DNA of 30,192 nt, taken from positions 112,307 through 142,498 of the forward strand of contig BFEA01000990.1 in assembly GCA_003427395.1 (NCBI GenBank), read 5' to 3'. The position numbers were made by a program, and so were the translations under genes. Source of the DNA: Chara braunii (taxonomy: Eukaryota > Streptophyta > Charophyceae > Charales > Characeae). The notes under the pieces are model-generated. The model made no database searches. It was not told where the DNA came from and saw only the letters and a program-made list of their open reading frames with translations. Below are positions 1 through 9,564 of this stretch, piece by piece (positions within the stretch are counted from its first letter, which is position 1; each line of letters starts with the position of its first letter).

Positions 1-1005
1 CGAGTCTGTAGGAGGTGACTTCTCCGGTTTCCCCAAAGGAGGCAATCAGGGTACAGGTTCGAGTAGCAGTGCCGCTAGCTTTTCTGCTGGTTGCACTTGT
101 TGCCGCGGCTCCCCGCTGCCACCAGTAACACATTGAGTAGTTGGTAGTGAAAGCCCCCCANCATCCCGCTCTTGTACTTCCACAGTTGTGGGTCCGACTA
201 TCCTGACAGTTTGAGGCCCCAGCTCTGGCCCATCCTGTTGTCTAGTTTCCTCCTGAGGCTATTGTTGTTGNTGAAGATAGTGAAGCGGGGCTGAGGATAC
301 TGGATTGATCAGTGCAGGCAGTACAACCGTCCACTAGGGTTGCTCAACGTGTCCAGGCAGGACGATTAGTACAGTGTTACTCTCAGCTGAGCCCGGTGCT
401 GGCAGACCAGCTAATATACCACTTATCGCTCCCTGAGTATCCTGTCCTTGTTGAACACTTTCTGTTCGAGACTGATGTTGCTGTTGTTTTCATAGTAGTT
501 GTTGTCCTTCTTGCTGAGGGTCCGGGAGTTGAGAGTGGTAATTGGCCCACGGATCTACGGTTCGTGGTGAGATCACAGCAGGCAGGGTGACCATCACGGC
601 TTGGGGGTGAGTACGGTGTGCATGTTCCCTGCCCGCCCTGTCGGGCTGCTCAGCGCCTGCTGGCTAGGTTAGTGGCATGGTATCCTGTTTTGTTGAACCC
701 GGTAGTGGTCGTTCACCTGTCTTACCACTTGTGGTTCCCTTTGTGACCTCTCCTTAGTGAGCATAATTTGCTTGAGGCTGTTGTTGTTGTTTCTCCCCTT
801 GTTGTCGTCCTTGCACAGGGGTCGAGTGTTGAGAGTGACTGGTGGCCCACGGGCCCGGAGATACCGGTGTGATGGCAGCAGACAAGTCACCCGTCACGGC
901 TTGCAGGTGCGTTTGCATAGCTTGTTCCCTGGGCACCCTCTCTGGTTGCCCAACACCTGCCGACAGGGCTATCAGCACAGTGTTGTTATGTTCTGCTGAG
1001 CCAAG
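1..1005 (-). pseudogene. Decayed tandemly repeated Gln/Pro-rich coding sequence flanking the element
   Basis: Read on the minus strand, this stretch gives a series of related peptide segments spaced about 300 bp apart, starting near 985, 680 and 380. The segments share patterns such as QPERVPRE versus QPDRAGRE, TPVSPGPWATSHSQ versus ISPRTVDPWANYHSQ, and a following poly-Gln stretch (QQQQPQ versus KQQQHQ). Stop codons at several places (for example after QANYAH and before KQQQHQ) show that it is not a working gene. The low-complexity, Gln/Pro-rich character suggests a disordered protein region, either a host gene exon or part of another transposon. I do not recognise the family. The LTR at 1006 begins inside a repeat unit, directly after the segment reading GSAE, so the sequence is the insertion target. 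Confidence 0.45.
1001..1005. other. Candidate 5-bp target site (CCAAG) left of the element
   Basis: The five bases before the TGTCGGG terminus are CCAAG. LTR elements normally duplicate 4-6 bp on insertion. The matching copy would lie just beyond the right end of the 3' LTR, outside the window, so this is a prediction only. Confidence 0.35.
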
Positions 1006-1567
1006 TGTCGGGACTGGTGGGTCCCGAATAACTTCCATCACTCGAGAGATTGAATACGGAATATTTGTGCACAACAGAGAAATCTGAAGTGAGGAAGCAG
1101 GAGAGAGAAAAGACAAAGGATTAGGCCGCAGAAGGGAGTGATGTCCTGAGGAGAGAACCACAGGAGGAAAACACTACTGACGGTAAGCAAGCGAGCACAA
1201 GAACAGGGGCACATAGAACATAGCAGAAGGCCGGGAGGGTCATCGGAATGCAATAAGACTAAGGTCAAAGGGCCCTTTAAACTAGCAATGGCAGTGCGAC
1301 AACAATAAGGGAATGAGGAAGTCGAGGGATGGGCGACCAGAAGCCGCGGGAAGCCAGGAAATGAGGGGCCAACGTGGAGGCCACCTACAGGAGCCTCGGA
1401 GCGGAAGCCCACGACCAAAGAGATCGGCACGCACAAGGCGCGGGGAAAGACTAAGAAGAGGGGTCGCTATGGGGCGACAAGACGCCTAAGGGGCATGGGA
1501 CACCTCGGGGAAAGGCACCCGGGGCCACGTGGGACTAAGTAAAAATAATGGCATCCGGGGCGAAATG

Positions 1568-1671
1568 TGTCGGGGACCACCGGCGGGACTAAGTGTCGGG
1601 GACCACCGGCGGGACTAAGTGTCGGGGACCACCGGCGTGACTAAGTGTCGGGGACCACCGATGAGACAAGT
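1568..1671 (+). repeat. 26-bp subterminal tandem repeat, four copies
   Basis: Units begin with TGTCGGGGACCACC at 1568, 1594, 1620 and 1646, an exact 26-bp period; the last unit is degenerate. The first seven bases, TGTCGGG, equal the LTR terminus. The 3' LTR has three copies of the same repeat. Confidence 0.85.
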
Positions 1672-1925
1672 GGCAGGGACATGTGAAAGTCCCAAGAAGA
1701 AACGGGGGCACCACATGAGGGAAAAATAATAAATGCAAGGTGCACCGTCAAGATCAACATCTTGACGGCCAAGAATATTAGCACCACTAGTGCAAGTACT
1801 AGTGGTGACAAACGGGAAGACCAAAAGGAAAAGGAAAAATAAAAAAAACTGAAGTGGGAGGCATGCGAGCAATCCGAAAAATCTCGGATCAGCCTCCCTC
1901 AAGAAAATAGAGTCAAATAAGACCC
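1640..1925 (+). repeat. Internal LTR duplication, left copy
   Basis: This segment resembles 3010-3330. Shared marks in the same order are GGGAC near the start, GTCCCAAG, a CACCGTC...GACGG stem, AATATTAGCACCACT followed by GTGCAAG, a CGGGA-containing stretch, a hairpin with CCGA and TCGGA arms, and AAGAAAATAGAG. Divergence is clearly greater than between the two LTRs, so the duplication is older than this insertion. Confidence 0.6.
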
Positions 1926-2030
1926 CATGTGAAAAATAGCGCTCCGGGAGAAAATCGGAGTAGAAGGGACCATTGTGGGAGAAATGTAGGAGTAAAAGGA
2001 GGCTCCCATGGGCATGGGAAGGCCATTATT

Positions 2031-2054
2031 GCAGTCCGAGAAATAACGGACTGC
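2031..2054. repeat. GCAGTCCG...CGGACTGC hairpin, copy in LTR head
   Basis: GCAGTCCG (2031-2038) and CGGACTGC (2047-2054) form a perfect 8-bp inverted repeat around an 8-base loop. Related inverted repeats recur at about 1872-1889, 2727-2750, 3260-3279, 4103-4116 and 4665-4697. The 3' LTR keeps this copy at 28561-28584. Confidence 0.7.
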
Positions 2055-2355
2055 ACCTTGGGCATAGGGAGGGCCAAAACTAAGAGGAAGAGGCTAGAAA
2101 AGGGCCTTAACGGCCACTTGACACTTGGCATGCTAGAAAAAATAGAGAAAAGAAAAGAAAATGTGGAGAATAACACAAAAAGACTGAGAGGGAAAGAGAG
2201 AGAGGGAGTGAGTGAGTTGGCCGTCAGTAAGGACTGCCGTAGGTAGGGACTGGCCAAGAAAGGAGGAGAAAAAGACCTTAACGGTAAAAAACGGTCACTT
2301 GGGGAGATTCATCCGTGACCAGATTCATTCTGGAATATGGCGGTTACAAAAGACT

Positions 2356-2398
2356 TTGATTTTCTTTGATTTTTGCAGAGAAAATCAGAGAAAATCAA
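2356..2398. repeat. 18-bp stem hairpin in 5' LTR
   Basis: The arm TTGATTTTCTTTGATTTT (2356-2373) pairs with 2381-2398 across the 7-base loop TGCAGAG. One position is a mismatch (or G.U in RNA) in this copy; the 3' LTR copy pairs perfectly. Confidence 0.75.
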
Positions 2399-2849
2399 GG
2401 CCTCTTGCGACCGGAATAAAACGGAATACATGCATGAGGAGAAACACATGTTTTAGGTGCATCCAGAACCAAAATCAAGGTCGAATACACTTGGGAATTG
2501 ACCGTTTTTTTTCTTTTGAGTAAGGGCTAGTTGTGGGATATTGGGGCTAAGGAATTGACCCCCATTGCAGCCCGAGTTGCAACGGACTCCATGGGGGAGA
2601 GAAAACACATGTCCTAGGCGCATCCGGAGTCAATATTGAGCCCGGATGCACTAGAAAATTTAACGCTTCATTTTCTTTTAACATGGGGCAAGTGTGGGGC
2701 TGTGGGTATGGAAAACAGCCATGACTGCAGTCCGAGAAATTATGGACTGCATGGGGATCCCAAGGCCAAAGGGGAATGGGCTACGGCAAGCCCGGAAGGC
2801 TCGAAAGGAGCAATTTCGGCAAGGGGCAAGTAAAGACGGTAAAACGGCA

Positions 2850-2870
2850 ACCGTGAGATTAGATCTCACG
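2850..2870. repeat. Short inverted repeat CGTGAGAT / ATCTCACG
   Basis: A perfect 8-bp stem with a 3-base spacer. A related palindrome, TGAGATCAGATCTCA, lies near 4212-4226 and is one more mark of the older duplication within the LTR. Confidence 0.5.
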
Positions 2871-3009
2871 ACCTAGAAAAATCGGTACACATGTAGAAAT
2901 GATGGGACCACCAAGGGCAATGGGCCCAAAAAAAATAAAAATGGGACGCAGTCCGAAATATTACCAGGGACCAAATAGGTCCAAATAATAAAAATCGGGA
3001 AATGGGACA

Positions 3010-3330
3010 CGCGCCGGCGGGACCGCCGACGGGACAAAGAAGTGGAGCTAGCATGTAGAAAAATGACGGGGACTTGGGATGTCCCAAGGGAACCATGAGT
3101 AAACACAAGGAATAATTATGCAAGCAAGCGGCACCGTCGAGATTGAGGATCTAGACGGTGGAAAATATTAGCACCACTGGTGCAAGCACTATCGGGAGCA
3201 AGCGGGAGAGCCATGGGAGAAAAAAAAGTGAAATAAGGGTGTTGGGAAGGCTGCCCAGCAGTCCGGGATATCTCGGACTAGCAAGGCATAAGAAAATAGA
3301 GCCTTGAGAGGCTCACCATGAGAAAAAGGC
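3010..3330 (+). repeat. Internal LTR duplication, right copy
   Basis: Diverged counterpart of 1640-1925 with the same ordered landmarks, including AATATTAGCACCACT and the AGTCCG...CGGACT hairpin at 3260-3279. Further downstream, 3850-4240 also echoes 2105-2300 (TGACACTT followed by a purine-rich run, then TAGGGACTGG), so the duplicated unit was probably about 1.3 kb and has since been interrupted. Confidence 0.55.
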
Positions 3331-3421
3331 TGCCTTAGAAAATCGGAGCAAAAGGGGCTAAAAATTGGGCAAACGGAAACAAAATAGAGGCCCCTAGGAG
3401 CATGGGGAGGACGGAGCAGGA

Positions 3422-3856
3422 TTGGGACTCCCCCCCTCCTCCTCCCCATCGTTCGGCGCACTCTTGGCACCGGTTCCCCACCTCTCCAGTGCCAATCTGC
3501 TCACCCTAAACTCGATCCACTGCACCCAGAGCCACTTCATCCAGAAATTGTATGTACATCCCGAGAAGTTACACCAAGAGAGTGATGACTACATAAGGCC
3601 GTTGTGTAGATTCTCTCCGCAAACCATCGCAACCCGAAACAAGGTATACTCCTCCCATGCGGCTCAGTTCCACTTTCATAAGGACCAAGCCACGGTGGCG
3701 ATGAATGACATGATAAGATGGGTGTCCGCCATAATAGAGTCCTTTAAATTCTCGGCTCAGGACGTGGCTGACCACTTCCTCATCGAATCGGTAGGGATGA
3801 TTGCGATCACGGTTATGGTGCTTTACTCGGGAGACCAATTGGAATCCGAGATGTAA
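3422..3856 (+). pseudogene. Exon-like open frame of unknown origin inside the LTR
   Basis: An open frame of about 144 codons without internal stops ends at TAA (3854-3856). It starts from a non-ATG codon, so the real reading may begin anywhere in it. From about residue 40 the peptide has ordinary globular composition, including YVHPEKLHQESDD, FSPQTIATRN and MIRWVSAIIESFKFSAQDV, unlike the low-complexity purine-rich sequence around it. It sits exactly where the duplicated LTR unit loses its match to 1940-2100, which suggests a captured piece of host coding sequence. A CT-rich run ending in CCAG (to about 3489) could be an old splice acceptor. I do not recognise the protein family. The 3' LTR lacks this region, so conservation cannot be tested here. 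Confidence 0.35.
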
Positions 3857-4102
3857 CGGCCAAGTAATAGCCATGAACCTGGCCTTGAATGAGGCCTTAG
3901 GGCCTAGAAAGAGGGTACACAGCAGTTTGACACTTATCACAACAGAAATAAAAGAAAAAGAAAGAAAAATAAGAGAAAAATGAGGGAGAATGAGACAAAA
4001 AGGGAGAAAAGAGTGGAGGAGAGTGTGCCGGCCTATAGGGACCTGCACGATAGGGACTGGCAGGTCCCAAGAGTGACCTCATCCCTCATAGAATAAGGGA
4101 GG

Positions 4103-4116
4103 GCAATCCGGATTGC
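4103..4116. repeat. Perfect palindrome GCAATCCGGATTGC
   Basis: A 14-bp perfect palindrome, a member of the recurrent GCAGTCCG hairpin family of this LTR with no loop. Confidence 0.6.
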
Positions 4117-4239
4117 AGAGATATAGCCCTTAGGGCCATATCTCAATAAAATCTGAATTAAAAAGCTGAAAATGAGAGAAATTGCAAAAACGAAGTGGCC
4201 GGTCTTCTTTTGAGCCATGAATTTGAGATCAGATCTCAT

Positions 4240-5270
4240 GGTAGAGAGGAACTAGCCGTTTTTTTGGGGCCAGCTCAAAACGGCTAGCTCCGGAATGAGG
4301 TGGCAGCCCAAAATGGAAAGAAACAAAAGAGGGAAAAGGCCAAAACTGTGCATTTGGCCCAAAAAGAGAGCCAGATGCACCAAAAATTGAAAAACTGGAC
4401 TTAGGGGCTCAAAATTGAGGCAACGGCTACTAGGGGGTAGCTCGAATTATTGCTGGCCTTAGATCTCAGCCAGATCCAAGGCTGAAAATATGCCGCCATA
4501 TGGAAAAATGCTCCGGCCTACTCAAAAGAGGCTGAAACTTGAAAAAATTGAGAAAAAGACCCACAATGCCTTTTTCTTTCAAGTATTGTTGCCCCTTGGG
4601 CATTAGGACCCTAGGGGGCAGGCAACATTTGTGAGGCAAAAAGGAGGCCGGAGTAGGCCAAGAGGCAGTCCGAGTTATTACCAACCACTCGGACTGCATG
4701 TACTTGGCCAAAATGAGGCCCACGTACCTCTAGGAGAGCCTAGTGAGGGAATTTTGCCTTGGGGGTACCTCGGTTCACCTCAAGGCTCATGGGGAGGCTT
4801 ATGGGCTGGCTGGCCTGCTGGTTTCAGCCTACATAAGCTAAGGATGCAGTCCGCCACTCTCACATTTGCATGAGGAGTGCCCATGCTGCCCAAGTGAGCT
4901 CACAGGAGCATCTTTGCACTTGGATTGAGGAGGGAGGAACCCATGGTAGTGGAAGAGCTTAGAGGAGACTAGGAGGTAGTGGGGAGGACTCTAGAGAATA
5001 GTGATGGTGGGAGAGACACTTGGGAGGTGATCCGCCATATCCCTCCTGGGTGTAGGAGAGAAGGAGAGGCTAGAGGAGCCCCATTAACCCTCCTAAAAGG
5101 GAGGACTCCATAGTCATAGCTGGGGGAGCTTGCCATAGCCTGAGAGAAAGCAAGGGAGGAGGAGAGAAGGGCTTGGAGAAGAAGGAAGTCATAGCCAAGA
5201 GGGAATTGTGCAAGGAGAGGAAGTTTCACCAAGAGGACACCAACATCAAGGAATCAACAAGGTGAGAGAA
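4240..5270 (+). other. LTR segment without a gene
   Basis: No credible coding frame. It holds the strongest hairpin of the GCAGTCCGAG family (4665-4697), a partial arm near 4855, and a purine-rich stretch from about 4925 to 5270. CTACATAAGC at about 4830 is loosely TATA-like, but no transcription start can be supported. Confidence 0.5.
4665..4697. repeat. GCAGTCCGAG...CTCGGACTGC hairpin, strongest copy
   Basis: GCAGTCCGAG (4665-4674) and CTCGGACTGC (4688-4697) are a perfect 10-bp inverted repeat around a 13-base loop. Confidence 0.7.
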
Positions 5271-5271
5271 A

Positions 5272-5314
5272 CGAAGAGGCTTCTTCACCTTTATCTTCTT
5301 CTTCTTCTCCTTCT

Positions 5315-5381
<67 letters not shown>

Positions 5382-5600
5382 CTTCTCCTCTTTCCTCTCC
5401 TCCTTCTTCTTTCTCTTCTTCCTCCTCACTCCCTCTTTCCTCCTCCCTTTCTCTCCCCTTTTCATCTCCTCTTTCTTCCTCTTTATCCCGATTCTCTTGG
5501 TCTTCCTTCACTTCTTCTCCATCCCCATCTCCCTCATCTCTCTGCCCTTCTCCTCCATCCTCTCTTACTTCATCTTGTCTCCTCCATGGGCTACTCAAAC
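5272..5600 (+). repeat. Polypyrimidine tract with 62-T homopolymer
   Basis: About 320 bases are almost purely C and T. They include an unbroken run of T from 5320 to 5381. Open frames here encode only Leu/Phe or Lys/Glu runs and are compositional artefacts. The homopolymer length may be affected by sequencing or assembly. Confidence 0.9.
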
Positions 5601-5621
5601 TCTCTTCTTTCACTTATACAC

Positions 5622-6470
5622 TAGGGGGTAGTACTCCGATTCACACATGGATGCTTCTTGATGCAATCTTGATGATTTGGGCTCTCCAAACTTGTGATTT
5701 TTACACTCACACTAGTAGGTAGTGTAGCACTTCACACATGGATGCTTCTTGATGCAATCTTGATGATTTAGGCTCTTCAAACTTGTGTTTTTCACACTCA
5801 CACTAGTAGGTAGTGTAGCGTTTCACACATGGATGCTTCTTGATGCAATCTTGATGATTTGGACTCTCCAAACTTGTGTTTTTCACACTCACACTAGTAA
5901 GTAGTCTAGCGCTTCACACATGGATGCTTCTTGATGCAATCTTGGGGATTTGGGTTCTCCAAACTTGTGATTTTCACACTCACACTAGTAGGTAGTGTAG
6001 CGCTTAACCCATGAGTGATCCATGATGCAATCTTGGTGATTTGGGTTCTCCAAACTTGTGATTTTTACACTTACACTAGTAGGTAGTGTAGCGGTTCACC
6101 CATGAGTGATCCATGATGCAATCTTGGTGATTTGGGAGCTTCAAACTCGTGTTTTTCACACTCACACTATTAGGTAGTGTAGCGTTTCACACATGGATGC
6201 TTCTTGATACAATCTTGGTGATTAAGGAGCTTCAAACTTGTGTTTTTCACACTCACATTAATAGGTAGTGTAACGCTTCACACATGGATGCTCCTTGATG
6301 CAATCTTGGTGATTTGGGAACTTCAAACTTGTGATTTTCACACTCACACTAGTAGGTAGTACAGCGCTGCACCCATGGCCGATTCTTGATGCAATGTTGG
6401 TGGTTTGGGCTCTCTAACGTTGTGTTTTTCGCACTCACACAAGTAGGTAGTATAGCGCTTCTTTCATAGA
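5622..6470 (+). repeat. 91-bp tandem repeat array, about 9 copies
   Basis: The marker TTCACACATGGATGC or its variants recurs at 5640, 5731, 5822, 5913, 6004, 6095, 6186 and 6277, then near 6368, an exact 91-bp period. Each unit also contains CACTAGTAGGTAGTGTAGCG and GATGCAATCTTG. A partial, diverged unit precedes the first. Some units carry CCATGAGTGATCC in place of ACATGGATGCTTC. There is no coding content. Confidence 0.92.
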
Positions 6471-6539
6471 TGGCCTTTGATTCAACTTTGGTGATCTTGC
6501 CTACTTAGACTCTTGTTTTCACTTATGTAATAGCATGTG

Positions 6540-9225
6540 ATGTACCGGATGATCTTCCATCTATGTGCTTGTGCTTTCCATCTAGTTTAGCATCACTTGA
6601 CTTTGTTCATACATTGGTGTTATCTTATGGATGATCTTCCCTCTATGTACATGTGCTTTTCATTAGTCTAGTATCTCTTTGTCATGTTCTCACTTATGAT
6701 GTACCGAATGATCTTCCCTCTATGTGCATATGCTTTCCATCTAGTCTAGCATCACTTGGTCTTGTTTATACATTGGTGTAATGTTCCGGATGATCTTCCT
6801 TCTGTGTACATGTGTTTTTCGTTAGTCTAGCATCTCTTTGTCATGTTCCCATTTGGTGTAATATTCCGGATGATCTTCCCTTCATGTGCATGTGTTTTTC
6901 ATTAGTCTAGCATCTCTTTGTCTTGTTCATACTTCATGTGATGTTCCAGATGATCTTTCCCTTCATGTGCATGTGCTTTCCATTAGTTTAGCCACTCATT
7001 GTGATGTTCATACTTGGTGCAATGTTCCGGATGATCTTCCCTTCATGTGCATGTGTTTTTCATTAGTCTAACTTCTCTTTGTCATATTCCTACTTGCTGT
7101 AATGTTCTGGATTATCTTCCCTTCATGTGCATGTCCTTTCCACAAGTTCTAGCCACTCATTGTCTTGTTCCTACTTAGTGTAATATTTCGGATGATCTTC
7201 CCTCATGTGCATGTGCTTTTTATTAATCTAGCATCTCTTTGTCATGTTCCTACTTGGTGTAATGTTCCGGAGGATCTTCCCTTCATGTGCATGTGCTTTC
7301 CGTTAGTCTAGTCTCTCCTTGTCATGTTCCTACTTGGTGTAATGTTCCGGATGATCTCCCCTTCATGTGCATGTGCCTTGTCATTGGTGTAGCCACGCAT
7401 TGTCATGTTCATACTTAGTGTGATGATCCGGATAATCTTCCCTTCATGTGCATGTGTTTTCCACAGGTTCTAGCCACTCATTATCTTGTTCCTACTTAGT
7501 GTAATGTTCCGGATGATCTTCCCTTCATGTGCATATGTTTTTCATTAGTCTAGTATTTCTTTGTCATGTTCCTACTTGGTGTAATGTTCCGGAGGATCTT
7601 CCCTTCATGTGGATGTGCTTTCCGTTAGTCTAGCCGCTTATTGTCACGTTCCTACTTAATGTAATGATTCCGATGATCTTCCCTCTATGTACATGTGCTT
7701 TCCATCTAGCCCTAGCATCTCCTTATCATGTTGCTACTTGATGTAATATTCCGGATGATCTTCCCTTCATGTGCATGTGTTTTTCATTAGTCTAGCATTT
7801 TTTTGTCTTGTTCATACTTGGTGTGATGTTCCGAATGATCTTCCCTTCATGTGCATGTGCCTTTCATTAGTCTAGCCACTCATTGTCATGTTCATACTTG
7901 GTGTGATGTACCGGATGATCTTCCGTTCATGTGGATGTGCTTTCCACTAGTCTAGTCTCTCATTGTCAAAATTCATGTTCCGGATCTTTACTTAATTGAC
8001 CCTTCTCTTTGTGCATGTGCTTTCCACTAGTCTAGTCTTTCGTTGTCAAGTTCATGTTCTGGATCTTTACTTATTTGACCCTTCTCTTTGTGCATGTACT
8101 TTCCACTAGTCTAGACTTTCGTTGTCAAGTTCCTTGTGCCGGATCTTTTACTTAATTGACCCTTCGCTTTGTGCATGTACTTTTCACTAGTCAAGTCTCC
8201 CATTGTCAAGTTCATGTTCCGGATCCTTACCTTGTTAATCTCTACCCATTTGTGCATGTCCTTTCCACTAGTCTAATCTCTCATTGTCAAGTTTGTGTCC
8301 CGGATCTTTATCTTGTTGATCTCTACTCAGTATGCATGTGCTTTCCACTAGTCTTGTCTCCCATTCTCAAGTTCTTGTTCCGGATCTTTACCTTGTTGAT
8401 CTCTACTCATTATGCATGTGCTTCCACTAGACTAGTCTCTCATTGTCAAGTTCATATTCCGGATCTTTACCTTATTGATCCCTACTCATTGTGCATGTGC
8501 TTTCCATTAGTCTAGTCTCTCATTGTCAAGTTCATGTCCCAGAGCTTTTACTTAGTTGAACTCTTCTCCATTATGCATGTGCTTCCACTAGTCTAGTCTC
8601 TCATTGTCAAGTTCATGTTCCGGATTTTTACCTTGTTGATCCCTACTCATTGTGCATGTGCTTTCCACTGGTCTAGTCTCACATTGTCAAGTTCATGTTC
8701 CGGAGCTTTTTCTTAGTTGAACTCTTCTCCTTTGTGCATGTGTTTCCTCTAGTCTAGTCTTTNATTGTCAAGTTCATGTTCCGGATCTTTATCTTTTTTA
8801 TCTCCACTCATTATGCATGTGCTTTCCACTAGTCTAGTCTCCCATTGTCAAGTTCATGTTCCAAATTTTTACCTTGTTGATCTCTACTCATTGTACATGT
8901 GNTTTCCACTAGTCTAGTCTCTCATTATCAAGTTCATGTTCCGGATTTTTACCTTGTTGATCTCTACTCGNTGTGCATNTGCTTTCCACTAGTCTAGTTC
9001 CCCATTGTCAAGTTCATGTTTCGGATCTTCACCTTGTTAATCTTTACTCATTGTGCATGTGTTTTCCACTAGTCTGGTTTTCCAGTGTCCAGTTCATGTT
9101 CCGAAGCTTTTACTTAGTTGAACTTCTCTCCTTTGTGCATGTGCTTCCACTAGTCTAATCCTTCTTTGTCAAGTTCATGTTCCGGATCTTTACCTTGTTG
9201 ATCTCTTCTCTTGGTGCAAGTGTTT
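6540..9225 (+). repeat. Approximately 80-bp tandem repeat array, about 33 copies
   Basis: Units of 77-82 bp carry GTTCCGGATGATCTTCCC, TGTGCATGTGCTTTCCA and ACTAGTCTAG. The marker GATCTTCC falls at 6551, 6633, 6710, 6792, 6872, 6952 and 7033. From about 7960 the units change to a second subtype (GGATCTTTACCTTGTTGATC), still near 80 bp (7982, 8061, 8141), up to about 9220. Short open frames with HVLSTSL-type repeats are by-products of the monomer and are not genes. The 3' LTR carries the related 92-bp array. Confidence 0.9.
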
Positions 9226-9357
9226 TCCATTGATCTAGCTCCTTATTGTCATGATTTGTGCATAATACTCCATGATTTACTTAATCAACCTTGTTCTATG
9301 GGACGGATGATCGATGTTTGGTTGCAACTACGGGGAGCTGATTTGATTAGAAGGTCT

Positions 9358-9500
9358 TATTTTCTTTTTCTCTCTCTCTCTTCCTCTCCCCCTCCATATC
9401 TCTCTCCCTCCCTCTCCATCTCTCTCTCCCCCTTTTTCCCCCCTCCTTCTCTAGTCCTTTCTTTCCCCTCCCCCCTTTTTCACCTCACCTTTACTCTACT
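9358..9500 (+). repeat. Pyrimidine-rich tract near the 3' end of the 5' LTR
   Basis: CT-rich stretch following the sequence TACGGGGAGCTGATTTGATTAG. The same TACGGG, TTGATTAG and CT-rich succession occurs at 30157-30192, which supports homology between the distal parts of both LTRs. Confidence 0.7.
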
Positions 9501-9564
9501 TCTCTCCCATCCCCTCACTTGGCATATGACTAACCGTTCTCCCCTCACTTGAAAAATATTGCCA

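Larger units (their letters stand above)
1006..9564 (+). repeat. 5' long terminal repeat, about 8.5 kb
   Basis: The left end, TGTCGGGACTGG, is shared with 27561 and is flanked upstream by unrelated sequence. The region 1006 to about 2425 matches 27561 to about 28985 nearly base for base (about 93% over the first 480 bp by eye). Later parts also correspond in order: satellite repeats with the core TGTGCATGTGCTTTCCACTAG, then TACGGG followed by TTGATTAG, then a CT-rich tract (9331-9500 versus 30157-30192). The right boundary is placed at the CA of GCCA (9561-9564) just after the pyrimidine tract, but no convincing TGG-starting primer binding site follows, so the end could be off by tens of bases. 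No clear TATA box or polyadenylation signal can be fixed. Confidence 0.75.

Noticed and set aside
4829-4840. CTACATAAGC as LTR core promoter
   Set aside because: A weak TATA resemblance only, with no matching region in the 3' LTR to test conservation.
5208-5624. Open frames of Leu/Phe (+) and Lys/Glu (-) runs
   Set aside because: They are direct translations of the 62-T homopolymer and the CT-rich tract.
6886-9158. Short + strand frames with HVLSTSL repeats
   Set aside because: They repeat with the satellite monomer; none has a start, motif or independent support.
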